This document shows positions 8,329 through 16,238 of a stretch of DNA of 64,000 bases, in pieces. Made by a program: the position numbers and the translations under genes. The first letter of the stretch is position 1. Every line of letters begins with the position of its first letter. Origin of the DNA: Pleomorphomonas sp. PLEO (GTDB taxonomy: Bacteria; Pseudomonadota; Alphaproteobacteria; Rhizobiales; Pleomorphomonadaceae); contig NZ_CP166625.1 in NCBI RefSeq assembly GCF_041320595.1, forward strand, positions 2,664,001-2,728,000. Reading direction: 5' to 3'. The notes beneath the pieces are model-generated. The model was given only the letters and a program-made list of their open reading frames with translations. It did no database searches and had not been told where the DNA came from.

Positions 8329-9154
8329 AACCAACAGCGATCCGCAGATACGTGGTGTCGTCGAAATAGTCGCGCCCTGGCATGAATGGGCGCGATCCCG
8401 TGACCAGCTCCACCATCAGCGGGTCGTTCTCCCGGATACGGGCGATCTCGGCGAGGCCTTCGGTGAGCGTTGCCGAAGGCTCGAGGAAGCCATCGGAGGC
8501 GAGCACGATCTCGCGGGCATCGGCCGCCGGAAACACCTCGATGAAGCGATCGGGCACGAAAGTGCCGGCTAGCGCGCCATAGGCGAGGGGATCCTCGCTG
8601 TCGAGGTTGAGGAAAGCGTGCTGCGCGAGCACGAGGGGCCGGAAGGGTTGCTCCATCGTCGGCACCCGCCGTTCGGCCTCAAGGTCGGTCAGGCCGAGTC
8701 GAAGGCGCGCCCGGATGACGGCGCAACGGAATTCGTAACCGATGTGGTCGATCTCCTTGCCGCCGACATAGTCCCGGCCGTCGATGCGGACGTGGCAATC
8801 GCCGACCCGCCAGACCTCGTTGCGCGCCCGTGACCAGACGGCGGCCACCGCGGAGGGGCGCATGATCGATTCATCCGGCCAGTTGCCGATCGCCTGGGCG
8901 ATATTCGCCGTGGCAAGATCGACGAAGTCACGAACGGTGGCGTCCGGAGGAAGGTCCTTGACCGTCTGTTCCACCGCTTCGGCCGCGACGATGCCACCGG
9001 GCCGGCCACCGATCGGGCCGGAGGAGGTGGCGCCGTCGATGATGGCGGCGAAGTCCTCGGTGACGATCAGCCGGTCTTCCTTTTTCGCCTCCGAGTCCTT
9101 GCCTGTGGCGCACAGGCTTTCGACCACCCGAAAGGGGCGATGGGCGGCAGTCAT
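8327..9154 (-). CDS. PP2C-like phosphatase domain protein
   Basis: About 275 aa cytoplasmic protein. It has the order of PP2C-type Ser/Thr phosphatase motifs: DFAAIIDGATSS near the N-terminus (metal-binding Asp plus small residues), SAVAAVWSRARNEVWRVGDCHV in the middle (compare the 'vGDSR' strand) and EIVLASDGFLEP (compare 'LASDGlwe'). It is diverged from classical PPM enzymes and the phosphatase activity is inference. The frame is open to 9205, but the ATG at 9154 has a GGAG box 7 bases upstream and starts MTAAHRPFRVVES. It stands alone between two hairpin terminators that share sequence. Confidence 0.7.
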   Translation of the reverse strand: MTAAHRPFRVVESLCATGKDSEAKKEDRLIVTEDFAAIIDGATSSGPIGGRPGGIVAAEAVEQTVKDLPPDATVRDFVDLATANIAQAIGNWPDESIMRPSAVAAVWSRARNEVWRVGDCHVRIDGRDYVGGKEIDHIGYEFRCAVIRARLRLGLTDLEAERRVPTMEQPFRPLVLAQHAFLNLDSEDPLAYGALAGTFVPDRFIEVFPAADAREIVLASDGFLEPSATLTEGLAEIARIRENDPLMVELVTGSRPFMPGRDYFDDTTYLRIAVG

Positions 9155-9240
9155 GAATGTCTCCATCAAATTATTTTTGGCTCGGGTTGAAGCTGCCCGA
9201 GCCAAACGATTGTGCTCAATATGATTTCACGCATTCGCTT

Positions 9241-9267
9241 ACCCAAAAATTCTACAACTTTTTGGGT
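9241..9267 (-). terminator. perfect 9-bp hairpin terminator
   Basis: ACCCAAAAA at 9241-9249 pairs with TTTTTGGGT at 9259-9267, with a 9-base loop. It lies directly downstream of the CbbR-like gene on the minus strand, and its A/T-rich arms give a T-run in either direction. It separates that gene from the PP2C-like gene. Confidence 0.65.
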
Positions 9268-9273
9268 GGATGC

Positions 9274-10200
9274 CTAGTCCGCGTGGCCAGTGATCTTGGG
9301 CAGGTAGTCGCCGCCATGCTCGACCCAGAAGCGGTACATCGCCTCGGCCGACGGCAACAGCCGCTTGTCGGTGCGGCGGACGACGTGCCAGGTCTTGATG
9401 AGCGGCAGGCCGATCACGTCCATGATGACGAGGCGGCCGGCTTCGACCTCGGCGGCGATGGTGTGCGACGAGATGAAGGAGATGCCGAGACCGGCCATCA
9501 CCGCTTGCTTGATGGTCTCGTTGGAGCCCATTTCGAACTCACGGACGTCGCGGCCGCCGTCATGCTGGGTCATCAGATGGGCGAAGGAATGGCGGGTGCC
9601 GGAGTTGGCCTCGCGGACCAGAAAGGTCTCGCCCATCAATGCTTCGATGGGAATGTTGCGCTCGCGGGCCAGCGGATGGTCGGGCGCGCAGATCATCACT
9701 TGCGGGTGCTTGCCGATCGCCTTGGCCTCGACGTCGAACTCAACCGGCGGCCGGCCCATGACGGCAAGATCGACCTCGTAGTTCCTGAGGCGCAGGATGG
9801 TCTCGTCGCGATTGCCGACGATGAAGTCGATATCGACCTTCGGCCGCTCCTTGCGGAAGGCGGCGAGCACCGTCGGTGCGAAATAGCGGGCAGTGGAGAC
9901 GACGCCGACGGCGACGCGGCCCGATCCGGCCTCGCGCATCTCGGCCAGTGCCCCGCCGCATTCGTTGAGCAGGGCCTCGATGCGATCGAGGGTGTTGGCG
10001 ATCTCCCTGCCGGCCGAGGTGGCGATGAAACGGTCGCCGACGCGCTCCACCAGCGGCAGGCCGACAAGGTCTTCCAGCGCCTTTACCTGGGCGGTGATGG
10101 CCGGCGGCGTGACGTTCATGACGGAGGATGCGGCGGTAACAGTGCCGGTCTTGATGACCGCCGACAGGAATCGCAGCTGCTTCAAAGTCGTGTGGCGCAT
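9274..10200 (-). CDS. LysR-family regulator, CbbR-like
   Basis: About 308 aa. The N-terminal winged helix-turn-helix reads LKQLRFLSAVIKTGTVTAAS followed by VTPPAITAQVKALEDLVGLPLVER. The effector domain contains GVVSTARYFAPTVLAAF, VGNRDETILRLRNYEVDLAVMGRPP and ICAPDHPLARER, which closely resemble CbbR, the Calvin-cycle regulator responding to NADPH or phosphorylated sugars. The ATG at 10200 gives the standard MRHTTLKQLRF start; 10221 is an alternative. Downstream genes on the plus strand are rpe, gph and cbbY homologues, but no RuBisCO or phosphoribulokinase gene is in the window, so a general carbon-metabolism role is equally possible. Confidence 0.8.
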   Translation of the reverse strand: MRHTTLKQLRFLSAVIKTGTVTAASSVMNVTPPAITAQVKALEDLVGLPLVERVGDRFIATSAGREIANTLDRIEALLNECGGALAEMREAGSGRVAVGVVSTARYFAPTVLAAFRKERPKVDIDFIVGNRDETILRLRNYEVDLAVMGRPPVEFDVEAKAIGKHPQVMICAPDHPLARERNIPIEALMGETFLVREANSGTRHSFAHLMTQHDGGRDVREFEMGSNETIKQAVMAGLGISFISSHTIAAEVEAGRLVIMDVIGLPLIKTWHVVRRTDKRLLPSAEAMYRFWVEHGGDYLPKITGHAD

Positions 10201-10657
10201 GCTCGGTTCCCGTCTCTCCATGTTTCGATGCCGGCGGTGCCTGGCGGTGGTGCCTGCTGCCGGAATCACAATGGTCTTCCGAAGCTTACCGCAAGCTGTG
10301 GTCTGACACCATTTGCCGGGTGTCGTTTCGACCATTGTCGCGGGGAAAACTGGACGACCAATCCTGCCCCGGCGGTCACCCTCTCGGTGATCGTCAAAAG
10401 CGACAGTATCGTGACCGGCGAGCCACAATCGTCAGGCGACCGGCAAAGCACCAGTTCTTCACCGTTGACGGCCCGTCGTGTGCCCGGCAGGATTGGGCCG
10501 TCAACAGGAGCGTGGATGTCACGTCAGTCTGAATCCCGGTGAGGGCCCGCCCCGGCATGGTGCCGGTCACGGGCCGATCCAAATGTCGCCCCGGAGGCCT
10601 TGAGGCTTCCGGAACGCTTTGGTGCGCCCAAGTGGCGCTTCTTCCGGACTTCAGACG
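10201..10657. other. intergenic region between divergent cbbR-like gene and yjhX
   Basis: 457 bases without a convincing gene. Several short open frames exist on both strands but none has a ribosome-binding site and family-like sequence. The divergent arrangement makes this the probable site of the LysR regulator's own promoter and operator; I could not single out a confident T-N11-A operator. Confidence 0.4.
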
Positions 10658-10915
10658 ATGGATATTTCACGTGCCGAGCAGCGCGTTCTGCACCTGCTCG
10701 CCCAGGGCGGACGCATTGAGATCGTCCGCGACGAACGCGGCGATATCGAAGAGCTCGCCTGCTACAGCCGCGACGGTTGGCTTTACACCGACTTTGGCCT
10801 CGTGCTGTTTCGTAAATTGAAGCATAGGCGAGCGATCGCCTCACGGGATAGCAAGCCCTACCGCATCACGCCGCGTGGGTTGGAGCTCGTGCGCTCGCAA
10901 CCCGACAACCGCTGA
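10658..10915 (+). CDS. yjhX: YjhX family protein (UPF0386, TopAI-type toxin)
   Basis: 85 aa, exactly the length of E. coli YjhX. The start MDISRAEQRVLHLLAQGGRI, the central CYSRDGWLYTDFGLVLFRKLK and the C-terminal PYRITPRGLELVRSQPDNR align along the whole family. E. coli YjhX (TopAI) inhibits topoisomerase I and is countered by the acetyltransferase-like antitoxin YjhQ. No yjhQ-like gene is adjacent here. The frame opens earlier (10619), but the ATG at 10658 fits the family length. In alphaproteobacteria the family is common as a solo gene, so toxicity is not established. Confidence 0.85.
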   Translation: MDISRAEQRVLHLLAQGGRIEIVRDERGDIEELACYSRDGWLYTDFGLVLFRKLKHRRAIASRDSKPYRITPRGLELVRSQPDNR

Positions 10916-11063
10916 GAGACCATTGGCAAATTCTACTCCGGCGGCCGTCTGACGCGACTTTCTGCGCTTCCGGTGCTCACGGACCTCAACGTCCGCTGCG
11001 CTTCGGTTCTCGAAAGCCGTGCCAGCCGGCTCACCGGAGCGAATTTCCAAAGGTCTCTGCCGT
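10914..11063. repeat. palindromic MITE-like intergenic element
   Basis: About 150 bases bounded by imperfect inverted arms: AGAGACCATTGGCAAATTC near 10914 and, reading the other strand from 11063, AGAGACCTTTGGAAATTC. Inner segments also pair (GGAC...GTCC around 10977-10993). Part of the core (TTTCTGCGCTTCCGGTGCTC) recurs with few changes near 49127, so this is a dispersed intergenic element, not a gene. Confidence 0.55.
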
Positions 11064-11079
11064 AAATGCTGACCGGATT

Positions 11080-11113
11080 CCGGCGGCGGCGCGTAACGCC
11101 GCCGCCGGTTTTT
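11080..11113 (+). terminator. strong Rho-independent terminator
   Basis: A 12-bp stem CCGGCGGCGGCG / CGCCGCCGCCGG with loop CGTAA is followed by TTTTT. It ends any transcript from yjhX and the palindromic element, and insulates the rpe operon. Confidence 0.85.
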
Positions 11114-11203
11114 GTGTTGGTCAGGGAATCCGTATTAGCGCTCGTCGGCGTCTTGCTTTATGAACTTCTGACCTCAGATCCCTTTCAACGGACACGTCTT
11201 TCC

Positions 11204-11860
11204 ATGACCGTCAAGATTGCCCCTTCCGTGTTGTCGTCGGATTTCTCGCGCCTCGGCGAAGAGCTTGCCGCCGTTGAAAGAGCCGGCGGCGACTGGGTCC
11301 ATATCGACATCATGGACGGCCATTTCGTGCCCAACATCACCTTCGGTCCGGCGGTGGTGAAGGCGATGCGCCCGCACACCAAGTTGCCGTTCGACGTGCA
11401 TCTGATGATCGAGCCGGCCGATCCGTTCATTGCCGCCTTCGCCGATGCCGGTGCCGACGTCATCAGCGTGCACATTGAGGGCGGGCCGCATATCCATCGC
11501 TCGCTGCAGGTGATCCGCTCGCTCGGCAAGAAGGCCGGCGTGGTGTTGAATCCCGGCACCGACGTCGGCGGCCTCGAATACATGCTCGATGAGATCGACC
11601 TGGTCCTGGTGATGACCGTCAACCCTGGCTTCGGTGGTCAGGCCTTCATTCCGGCCGTCGTCGACAAGGTGCGCAAGGTCAAGGCGCTCACCGGCGTTCG
11701 GCCCATCCATATCGAGATCGACGGCGGTGTTTCCACCGCCAACGCCGGTTTCCTGGCCCGCGCCGGCGCCGACGTGCTGGTGGCTGGCACTTCGGTGTTC
11801 AAAGGCGGTACCGAGACCGATTACCGCCGCAATATCCAAGCCCTGAGAGACAGCCTATGA
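11204..11860 (+). CDS. rpe: ribulose-phosphate 3-epimerase
   Basis: 218 aa TIM barrel converting ribulose 5-phosphate and xylulose 5-phosphate in the pentose-phosphate or Calvin pathways. Family motifs are IAPSVLSSDFSRLGEEL, VHIDIMDGHFVPNITFG, PFDVHLMIEPAD, LVLVMTVNPGFGGQAFIP and IEIDGGVSTANA, which contain the catalytic aspartates and metal-binding histidines. The frame continues upstream to 11066, but the ATG at 11204 matches the family start. It overlaps gph by 4 bases, and gph meets the cbbY-like gene in the same way, so the three form a coupled operon. Confidence 0.95.
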   Translation: MTVKIAPSVLSSDFSRLGEELAAVERAGGDWVHIDIMDGHFVPNITFGPAVVKAMRPHTKLPFDVHLMIEPADPFIAAFADAGADVISVHIEGGPHIHRSLQVIRSLGKKAGVVLNPGTDVGGLEYMLDEIDLVLVMTVNPGFGGQAFIPAVVDKVRKVKALTGVRPIHIEIDGGVSTANAGFLARAGADVLVAGTSVFKGGTETDYRRNIQALRDSL

Positions 11861-12528
11861 GCATTCGCGCCCTGATTTTCGACCTTGATGGAACGCTGGT
11901 CGACAGCCTGCCCGACCTTGCCGAGGCTGTGAACGATTTGATGGCCGCGAATGGTCTTGCCCCGCATGCAACGCGCGCTGTTTCGTCGATGGTCGGCAAA
12001 GGCGTGCCGGTGCTGGTGCAGAAGGCCTTTGCCGCCCATGGCATAACCATGGAGGGCGAGGCGCTGGCCGCGCAGGTGAAGACCTATCTCGGCTTCTACG
12101 AGCCGCGCGCTACTCGTCTGACGCGCCTGTTCCCGCATGCCGCCGAGATGGTCAAGGAACTGGCCAAGACCTATCGGCTCGCCGTCTGCACCAACAAGCC
12201 GACGGCGGTGTCGCGCGAGATCGTCGACAGCCTTGGCATCGGCGCGGAGATCTCGGTGGTGGTCGGCGGCGACAGCGGCGTCACGCCGAAGCCGGCGCCT
12301 GATATGATGTGGCTGGTGGCTCAGCGGCTCGGTCTTGCCAAGGACGAGGTGCTGATGGTTGGCGACAGTGCCAACGACGTCGCCTCGGCCAAGGCGGCGG
12401 GGGTCACGGTGGCGGTGGTGCGCTACGGCTACACCGACATACCCGCCGATGAGCTCAACGCCGATTTCGTGATGGACGACTTCCAGGGACTTCCGGCGGT
12501 TCTGGAGCAAATACTCGCGAGGGCGTGA
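11857..12528 (+). CDS. gph: phosphoglycolate phosphatase
   Basis: 223 aa HAD hydrolase that removes 2-phosphoglycolate, a by-product of RuBisCO oxygenation or DNA repair. Motif I is FDLDGTLVDSLPDLAEAVN, motif II CTNKPTAVSREI, motif III lysine in TPKPAPDMM, motif IV VGDSANDVASAKAAG. The ATGA overlap with rpe and the TGATG/GTGATG junction with the next HAD gene indicate one transcript. In CO2-fixing bacteria this gene is cbbZ; in others it sits in the same rpe-gph pair. Confidence 0.92.
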   Translation: MSIRALIFDLDGTLVDSLPDLAEAVNDLMAANGLAPHATRAVSSMVGKGVPVLVQKAFAAHGITMEGEALAAQVKTYLGFYEPRATRLTRLFPHAAEMVKELAKTYRLAVCTNKPTAVSREIVDSLGIGAEISVVVGGDSGVTPKPAPDMMWLVAQRLGLAKDEVLMVGDSANDVASAKAAGVTVAVVRYGYTDIPADELNADFVMDDFQGLPAVLEQILARA

Positions 12529-13337
12529 TGGCACCCCCGATCAAGGCGCTGATCTTCGACGTTGATGGCACGCTGGCGGAAACCGAGGAGGTTCACCGCC
12601 TGGCCTTCAATCGTGCCTTTGCCGAGGCCGGCTTGCCCTGGGTTTGGGAGTCCGACTTCTATGGTGAACTGCTCGCCGTGCATGGCGGCCGGGCGCGCCT
12701 CGTTCACTTCATCGAGCATTATGCGCCGCCGATGGCTGAAGAAGGCCGAAAGCAGATCGACGAGTTGCATGCCGCCAAGACGCGTCTGTTCGCCAAGCTG
12801 GTCGACCGGCGGCTCGCCCGGCCACGACCCGGCATCGAGCGACTGATCGACGACGCCCGTTCGCAAGGGCTCGCCGTGGTGCTGGCCACAACGTCGAGCG
12901 TCGAGAATGCCGAGGCGCTGATCCTCGCCAATTTCGGGCTGGATGGGCTGGAAAAGATCACTGCCATCGTCGGCGGTGCCGATGCCGTGCGGCCGAAGCC
13001 GGCGCCCGATGTCTACGAGCTGGCGCTGGCCCGGCTCGGCATTACGCCCCGCGCCGCGATTGTTTTCGAGGACAACGGCCCTGGCCTTGCCGCCGCAACG
13101 GCGGCCGGCATCCGCACCATCGTCACCCCCAGCCGCTATGCCGGGGACGACGACTTCAGCAGCGCCTTCGCCGTGCTGTCGCATCTGGGCGACACCTTCG
13201 AGCCCTACCATCATATCGCCGGCGTTGGCGACGAAGGGGGCACCGACATGGTGACGGTGGCCGCGTTGCAGCGCTGGGTGTCCGACGACGACGACATGCT
13301 GGGTCTGCTGACCATCGGCGGCCGGCCGGTGTACTGA
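12528..13337 (+). CDS. cbbY: CbbY-like HAD phosphatase
   Basis: About 270 aa HAD hydrolase with motif I FDVDGTLAETEEVHRLAFN, the 'TSSVENAEALI' segment, RPKPAPDVYELAL and FEDNGPGLAAATAAGIR. The TEEVHRLAFN stretch is typical of CbbY, which dephosphorylates the RuBisCO inhibitor xylulose-1,5-bisphosphate in phototrophs and autotrophs. The start could be the GTG at 12525 (overlapping gph by 4 bases) or the ATG at 12528, which shares one base with the gph stop. The C-terminal tail of about 60 residues after the HAD core looks family-typical. The substrate here is uncertain without a RuBisCO gene. Confidence 0.8.
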   Translation: MAPPIKALIFDVDGTLAETEEVHRLAFNRAFAEAGLPWVWESDFYGELLAVHGGRARLVHFIEHYAPPMAEEGRKQIDELHAAKTRLFAKLVDRRLARPRPGIERLIDDARSQGLAVVLATTSSVENAEALILANFGLDGLEKITAIVGGADAVRPKPAPDVYELALARLGITPRAAIVFEDNGPGLAAATAAGIRTIVTPSRYAGDDDFSSAFAVLSHLGDTFEPYHHIAGVGDEGGTDMVTVAALQRWVSDDDDMLGLLTIGGRPVY

Positions 13338-13345
13338 CCTCCGGG

Positions 13346-13822
13346 TCAGCCGAGCCCCACCGGGAATCCCTTGAACGGCTTGATCTCCTTCAGCACGAAG
13401 GTCGTCTGCATCTCCTTGATGCGCGGCAGGCGGCGGATCACCGTCATGGCAAAATCGGCATAGGTGTCGAGGTCGGGCGAGACGACCTGCAACAGGAAGT
13501 CGGCGTCGCCAGCGATCGAATAGCAGGCGATCACCTCGCGGAGGCGGGCGACGCTCCTGGAGAACTCCTCCGCTTCGGCCTCGCTGTGACTGTCGATCTT
13601 GACGCGAACGAAGGCCAGCACGCCGAGGCCGATCTTCTGGCGATCGAGCGCGGCGCTGTAGCCGCCGATGACGCGGCTATCCTCCAGTTGCTTCACGCGT
13701 CGCCAGCAGGGTGATGTCGATAAGCCGACCTCGGCCGCCAGCGCCTGGTTGGTCAGGCGACCATCACCCTGCAGCGCATCGAGAATTCTGACGTCGACCG
13801 GTTCGAGTGATGGAATTGGCAC
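13346..13822 (-). CDS. Lrp/AsnC-family transcriptional regulator
   Basis: 158 aa. It has an N-terminal helix-turn-helix (VDVRILDALQGDGRLTNQAL, then AEVGLSTSPCWRRVKQLEDS) and a C-terminal RAM ligand-binding domain (VLAFVRVKIDSHSEAEAEEF, CYSIAGDADFLLQVVSPD, TTFVLKEIKPFKGFPVG). Lrp/AsnC proteins bind amino acids as octamers or dimers and usually control neighbouring genes. It is divergent from a DUF2000 gene with 129 bases between starts, so that gene is the likely target. Confidence 0.9.
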   Translation of the reverse strand: MPIPSLEPVDVRILDALQGDGRLTNQALAAEVGLSTSPCWRRVKQLEDSRVIGGYSAALDRQKIGLGVLAFVRVKIDSHSEAEAEEFSRSVARLREVIACYSIAGDADFLLQVVSPDLDTYADFAMTVIRRLPRIKEMQTTFVLKEIKPFKGFPVGLG

Positions 13823-13951
13823 GATCTACCTCATGAAAGCTAAAGCTGGGTAGACTCTACCTCAATTTCCTCTCCGGTCGCAAATTCGGGAAAAAATTGC
13901 CCTGATGACACGGATATTCTGCCGGCATCGTTCATTTGTTCCGGAGTTATC

Positions 13952-14368
13952 ATGCCGCCTGACAGCCGCCTCGCCATCGTCGTCAATCCCGACCTGCCGC
14001 TGGGTCTTCTCGCCAACACGGTCGGTGCCATCGGCATCGGCCTTGGTGCCCGCCTGCCATGGCTCGGCAACCGGCCGCTGACCGACGCCGATGGCCAAAC
14101 CATCGACGACAGTTCCATCCTTCCCGTTCCCATTTTGGCTGCCACGCCCGAGGCCATCCGCGCACTCATGATCAAGGCGATGCCGCGCGATGACGATCGG
14201 GCGCTGGTGGTGTTTCCGGCCTTCTCGCGGTCGCTGCACGACTATCGCGAGTACGAGGCACTGCTGCCGGACAAACGCCTTGCCGACGAGGTGATCGACG
14301 GCCTTGGCTTATGCGGCCCGGCCAAGTGGGTGAAGTCGCTGACCGGCTCGCTACGATTATTGCGCTAA
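13952..14368 (+). CDS. DUF2000 family protein
   Basis: 138 aa. The sequence starts SRLAIVVNPDLPLGLLANTVGAIGIGLG, contains the VPILAATPEAIRAL helix and ends DGLGLCGPAKWVKSLTGSLRLL, matching DUF2000, a peptidyl-tRNA-hydrolase-2-like fold of unknown activity. It is transcribed divergently from an Lrp/AsnC regulator, a frequent pairing for this family. It ends 2 bases before the stop of the convergent glycosylase gene. Confidence 0.8.
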   Translation: MPPDSRLAIVVNPDLPLGLLANTVGAIGIGLGARLPWLGNRPLTDADGQTIDDSSILPVPILAATPEAIRALMIKAMPRDDDRALVVFPAFSRSLHDYREYEALLPDKRLADEVIDGLGLCGPAKWVKSLTGSLRLLR

Positions 14369-14370
14369 CC

Positions 14371-14925
14371 TCAGCGGAACGGCCGGCTCAGGAACTGCGA
14401 GCCACGAAGACCGAAGCGCCAGGGGCGCTCGGCCGCCTTGGTGATGCCGATGCGGGGACCGACGACGATGTCGGGCGTGTCATCGCGTGGCATCAACTGA
14501 AAGGGCGGCGCTTCGAGCGACAGGCCGTCGTGGGCGATGGTGATGCCGAGCGCCTCGGTCAGCCGGCCAGGACCGGAAGCGAGGAGGCGCGGCTCGGTCG
14601 TTCGCCGCCGCTCCGCCATCGTCGCGAGACCGGCGGTTGGTTCGATCGCCCGCAGCAGTACGGCGGCGCCGTGACCGATCGGGCCGGTGACGATGTTGAA
14701 GCACCAGTGAACGCCGTAGGAACGGTAGACATAGGCGGTGAGCGGCGGGCCGAACATCGCCTTGTTGCGCGGTCGCTCGCCGGCGAAGGCATGCGAGGCG
14801 GGATCATCGGGCTCGTAGGCTTCGGTCTCGGCGATGATGCCGCCGACGCCGTCGACCAGAAGCGTTGCGCCAATCAACATCGGCGCCAGCTCGAGCGCGG
14901 GCAGGGCAGAGAGGGCGGCGATCAT
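14371..14925 (-). CDS. 3-methyladenine DNA glycosylase (AAG/MPG family)
   Basis: 184 aa. It excises alkylated purines such as 3-methyladenine in base-excision repair. The AAG family signature is clear: [18 protein letters not shown] (with the catalytic Glu), [29 protein letters not shown] (YVY...YG...N), [24 protein letters not shown] and [11 protein letters not shown]. It is slightly short at the N-terminus compared with many family members but all active-site segments are present. Monocistronic on the minus strand. Confidence 0.9.
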   Translation of the reverse strand: MIAALSALPALELAPMLIGATLLVDGVGGIIAETEAYEPDDPASHAFAGERPRNKAMFGPPLTAYVYRSYGVHWCFNIVTGPIGHGAAVLLRAIEPTAGLATMAERRRTTEPRLLASGPGRLTEALGITIAHDGLSLEAPPFQLMPRDDTPDIVVGPRIGITKAAERPWRFGLRGSQFLSRPFR

Positions 14926-15058
14926 GATGGCTTCCGGGCGGCGTGGCGGCTGGGTGCGACACTCTTGAGATAGGCGAGCCAGAGCAGCCGTGTAAAGCCA
15001 ATCTGTCGCGCGGCGAAGTGCTGCCAGTCCCTAGGGTTCGCGAACGCTGCTTATCCGA

Positions 15059-15089
15059 GCCTCACCGGCGAAATCAGATCGCCGATGAG
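15059..15089 (-). terminator. hairpin downstream of the quinone-oxidoreductase-like gene
   Basis: CCTCACCGGCGA and TCGCCGATGAGG form a 12-bp stem with one mismatch and a short loop, about 20 bases after the stop at 15110. There is no clear T-run, so it may be Rho-dependent or only an RNA 3' stabiliser. Confidence 0.35.
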
Positions 15090-15109
15090 GCCTTGTCTCC
15101 CTCTATTCC

Positions 15110-16135
15110 TTATTCCATCTCGACGACGATTTTGCCAAACGGACCCCGGTTGAGGTGGTCGAGCGCGGCCGGGAGGTTTTCGAGCGGATAGCGCTTGTCG
15201 ATCACGGGCTTGAGGCCGGTGCGATCCACCGCCGCGACGAGATCTTTCAACGCCCGCCGGTGGCCGACGCCAATCCCTTGCACCGTAACGTTCTTCAGCA
15301 TCAGCGGGCCGGCGGGGGCCGCGATGTCGAATCCCTCCAGCACGCCGATCTGGTAGATGCGGCCACCGATCGCCGCCGCCCGCACGGCCTTGCCGAGGTG
15401 TGCTCCCCCGACAAGTTCAAGGACGTGGTCGGCACCATGATCGGCGGTCAGGCGATAGACGGCTTCCACCCAGTCCTCCGACGAGCGATCGATGCCCTGG
15501 TCCGCACCGAGCGTTGCCGCGCGCTCCAGTTTCTCGGCACTGCCGGAGACGACGATCACGCGTGCGCCATATGCCTTGGCGATCTGCAAGCCGAACAGGG
15601 CAACGCCGCCTGTCCCTTCGACCAGCACGATCTCTCCAGCCAGGAGATGGCCCTTTTCGACCAGTGCGAACCAGGCCGTCAGTCCGGCGCAGGGCAGGGT
15701 GCTGGCCTGTCCATCGTCGAGAGAGACTGGCGCGCGCACGAACCAGTCCGCCGGGAAGGCGACATAGTCTGAGAGCACACCGGGATAGACGCCCCCGAGC
15801 GTCTGGTAGGGTGGAACACGGCCATTGCCGAGCGGTGCGCCGTCGATCCAGCCCGGCGCGAAAGTCGAGATGACCCGGTCGCCCACGGCAAAGCGCGTCA
15901 CCCCGTCCCCGATCGCCTGCACGGTTCCGGCGAGATCGGAACCTGGGGTGAAGGGGAAGGCGAGCGGCAGGCCCATGCCGCTTTCGATAACCAACTTGTC
16001 GCGGTAGTTGAGGGACACGGCCGCCACCTTCACCAGGACCTCGCCCGGCTTTGGCGCCGGGATAGGCGCATTCTTCAGCGCCAGCCTGTCGCGTCCGACC
16101 CCATCCATCTCCCAACGCTGCATTGTTCCTGTCAT
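15110..16135 (-). CDS. zinc-independent MDR alcohol dehydrogenase / quinone oxidoreductase
   Basis: 341 aa medium-chain dehydrogenase. N-terminal GroES-like fold includes APKPGEVLVKVAAVSLNYRDKLVIESG and FPFTPGSDLAGTVQAIG. The Rossmann fold shows VEGTGGVALFGLQIAKAYGARVIVVSGS. The catalytic-zinc cysteine ligands of classical ADHs are absent (NYRD in place of the Cys segment), so an NADPH-dependent quinone or enone reductase activity is likely. The start may be at 16135 or at the next ATG, four codons downstream. It is divergent from a LysR gene whose start is about 100 bases away, a common regulator-target arrangement. Confidence 0.85.
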   Translation of the reverse strand: MTGTMQRWEMDGVGRDRLALKNAPIPAPKPGEVLVKVAAVSLNYRDKLVIESGMGLPLAFPFTPGSDLAGTVQAIGDGVTRFAVGDRVISTFAPGWIDGAPLGNGRVPPYQTLGGVYPGVLSDYVAFPADWFVRAPVSLDDGQASTLPCAGLTAWFALVEKGHLLAGEIVLVEGTGGVALFGLQIAKAYGARVIVVSGSAEKLERAATLGADQGIDRSSEDWVEAVYRLTADHGADHVLELVGGAHLGKAVRAAAIGGRIYQIGVLEGFDIAAPAGPLMLKNVTVQGIGVGHRRALKDLVAAVDRTGLKPVIDKRYPLENLPAALDHLNRGPFGKIVVEME

Positions 16136-16238
16136 CGCATGTTCCTTGTCACGGATTTACAAGGAGCAGCATATCGTTGAAGATGAGGAGCCAGTGGTGA
16201 CGTATGTTCCGCCTATTGGTTCCTATGGAATGACAATT

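Noticed and set aside
9157-10542. 461-codon plus-strand frame opposite the LysR gene
   Set aside because: Shadow of the minus-strand LysR gene, which has clear HTH and effector-domain sequence.
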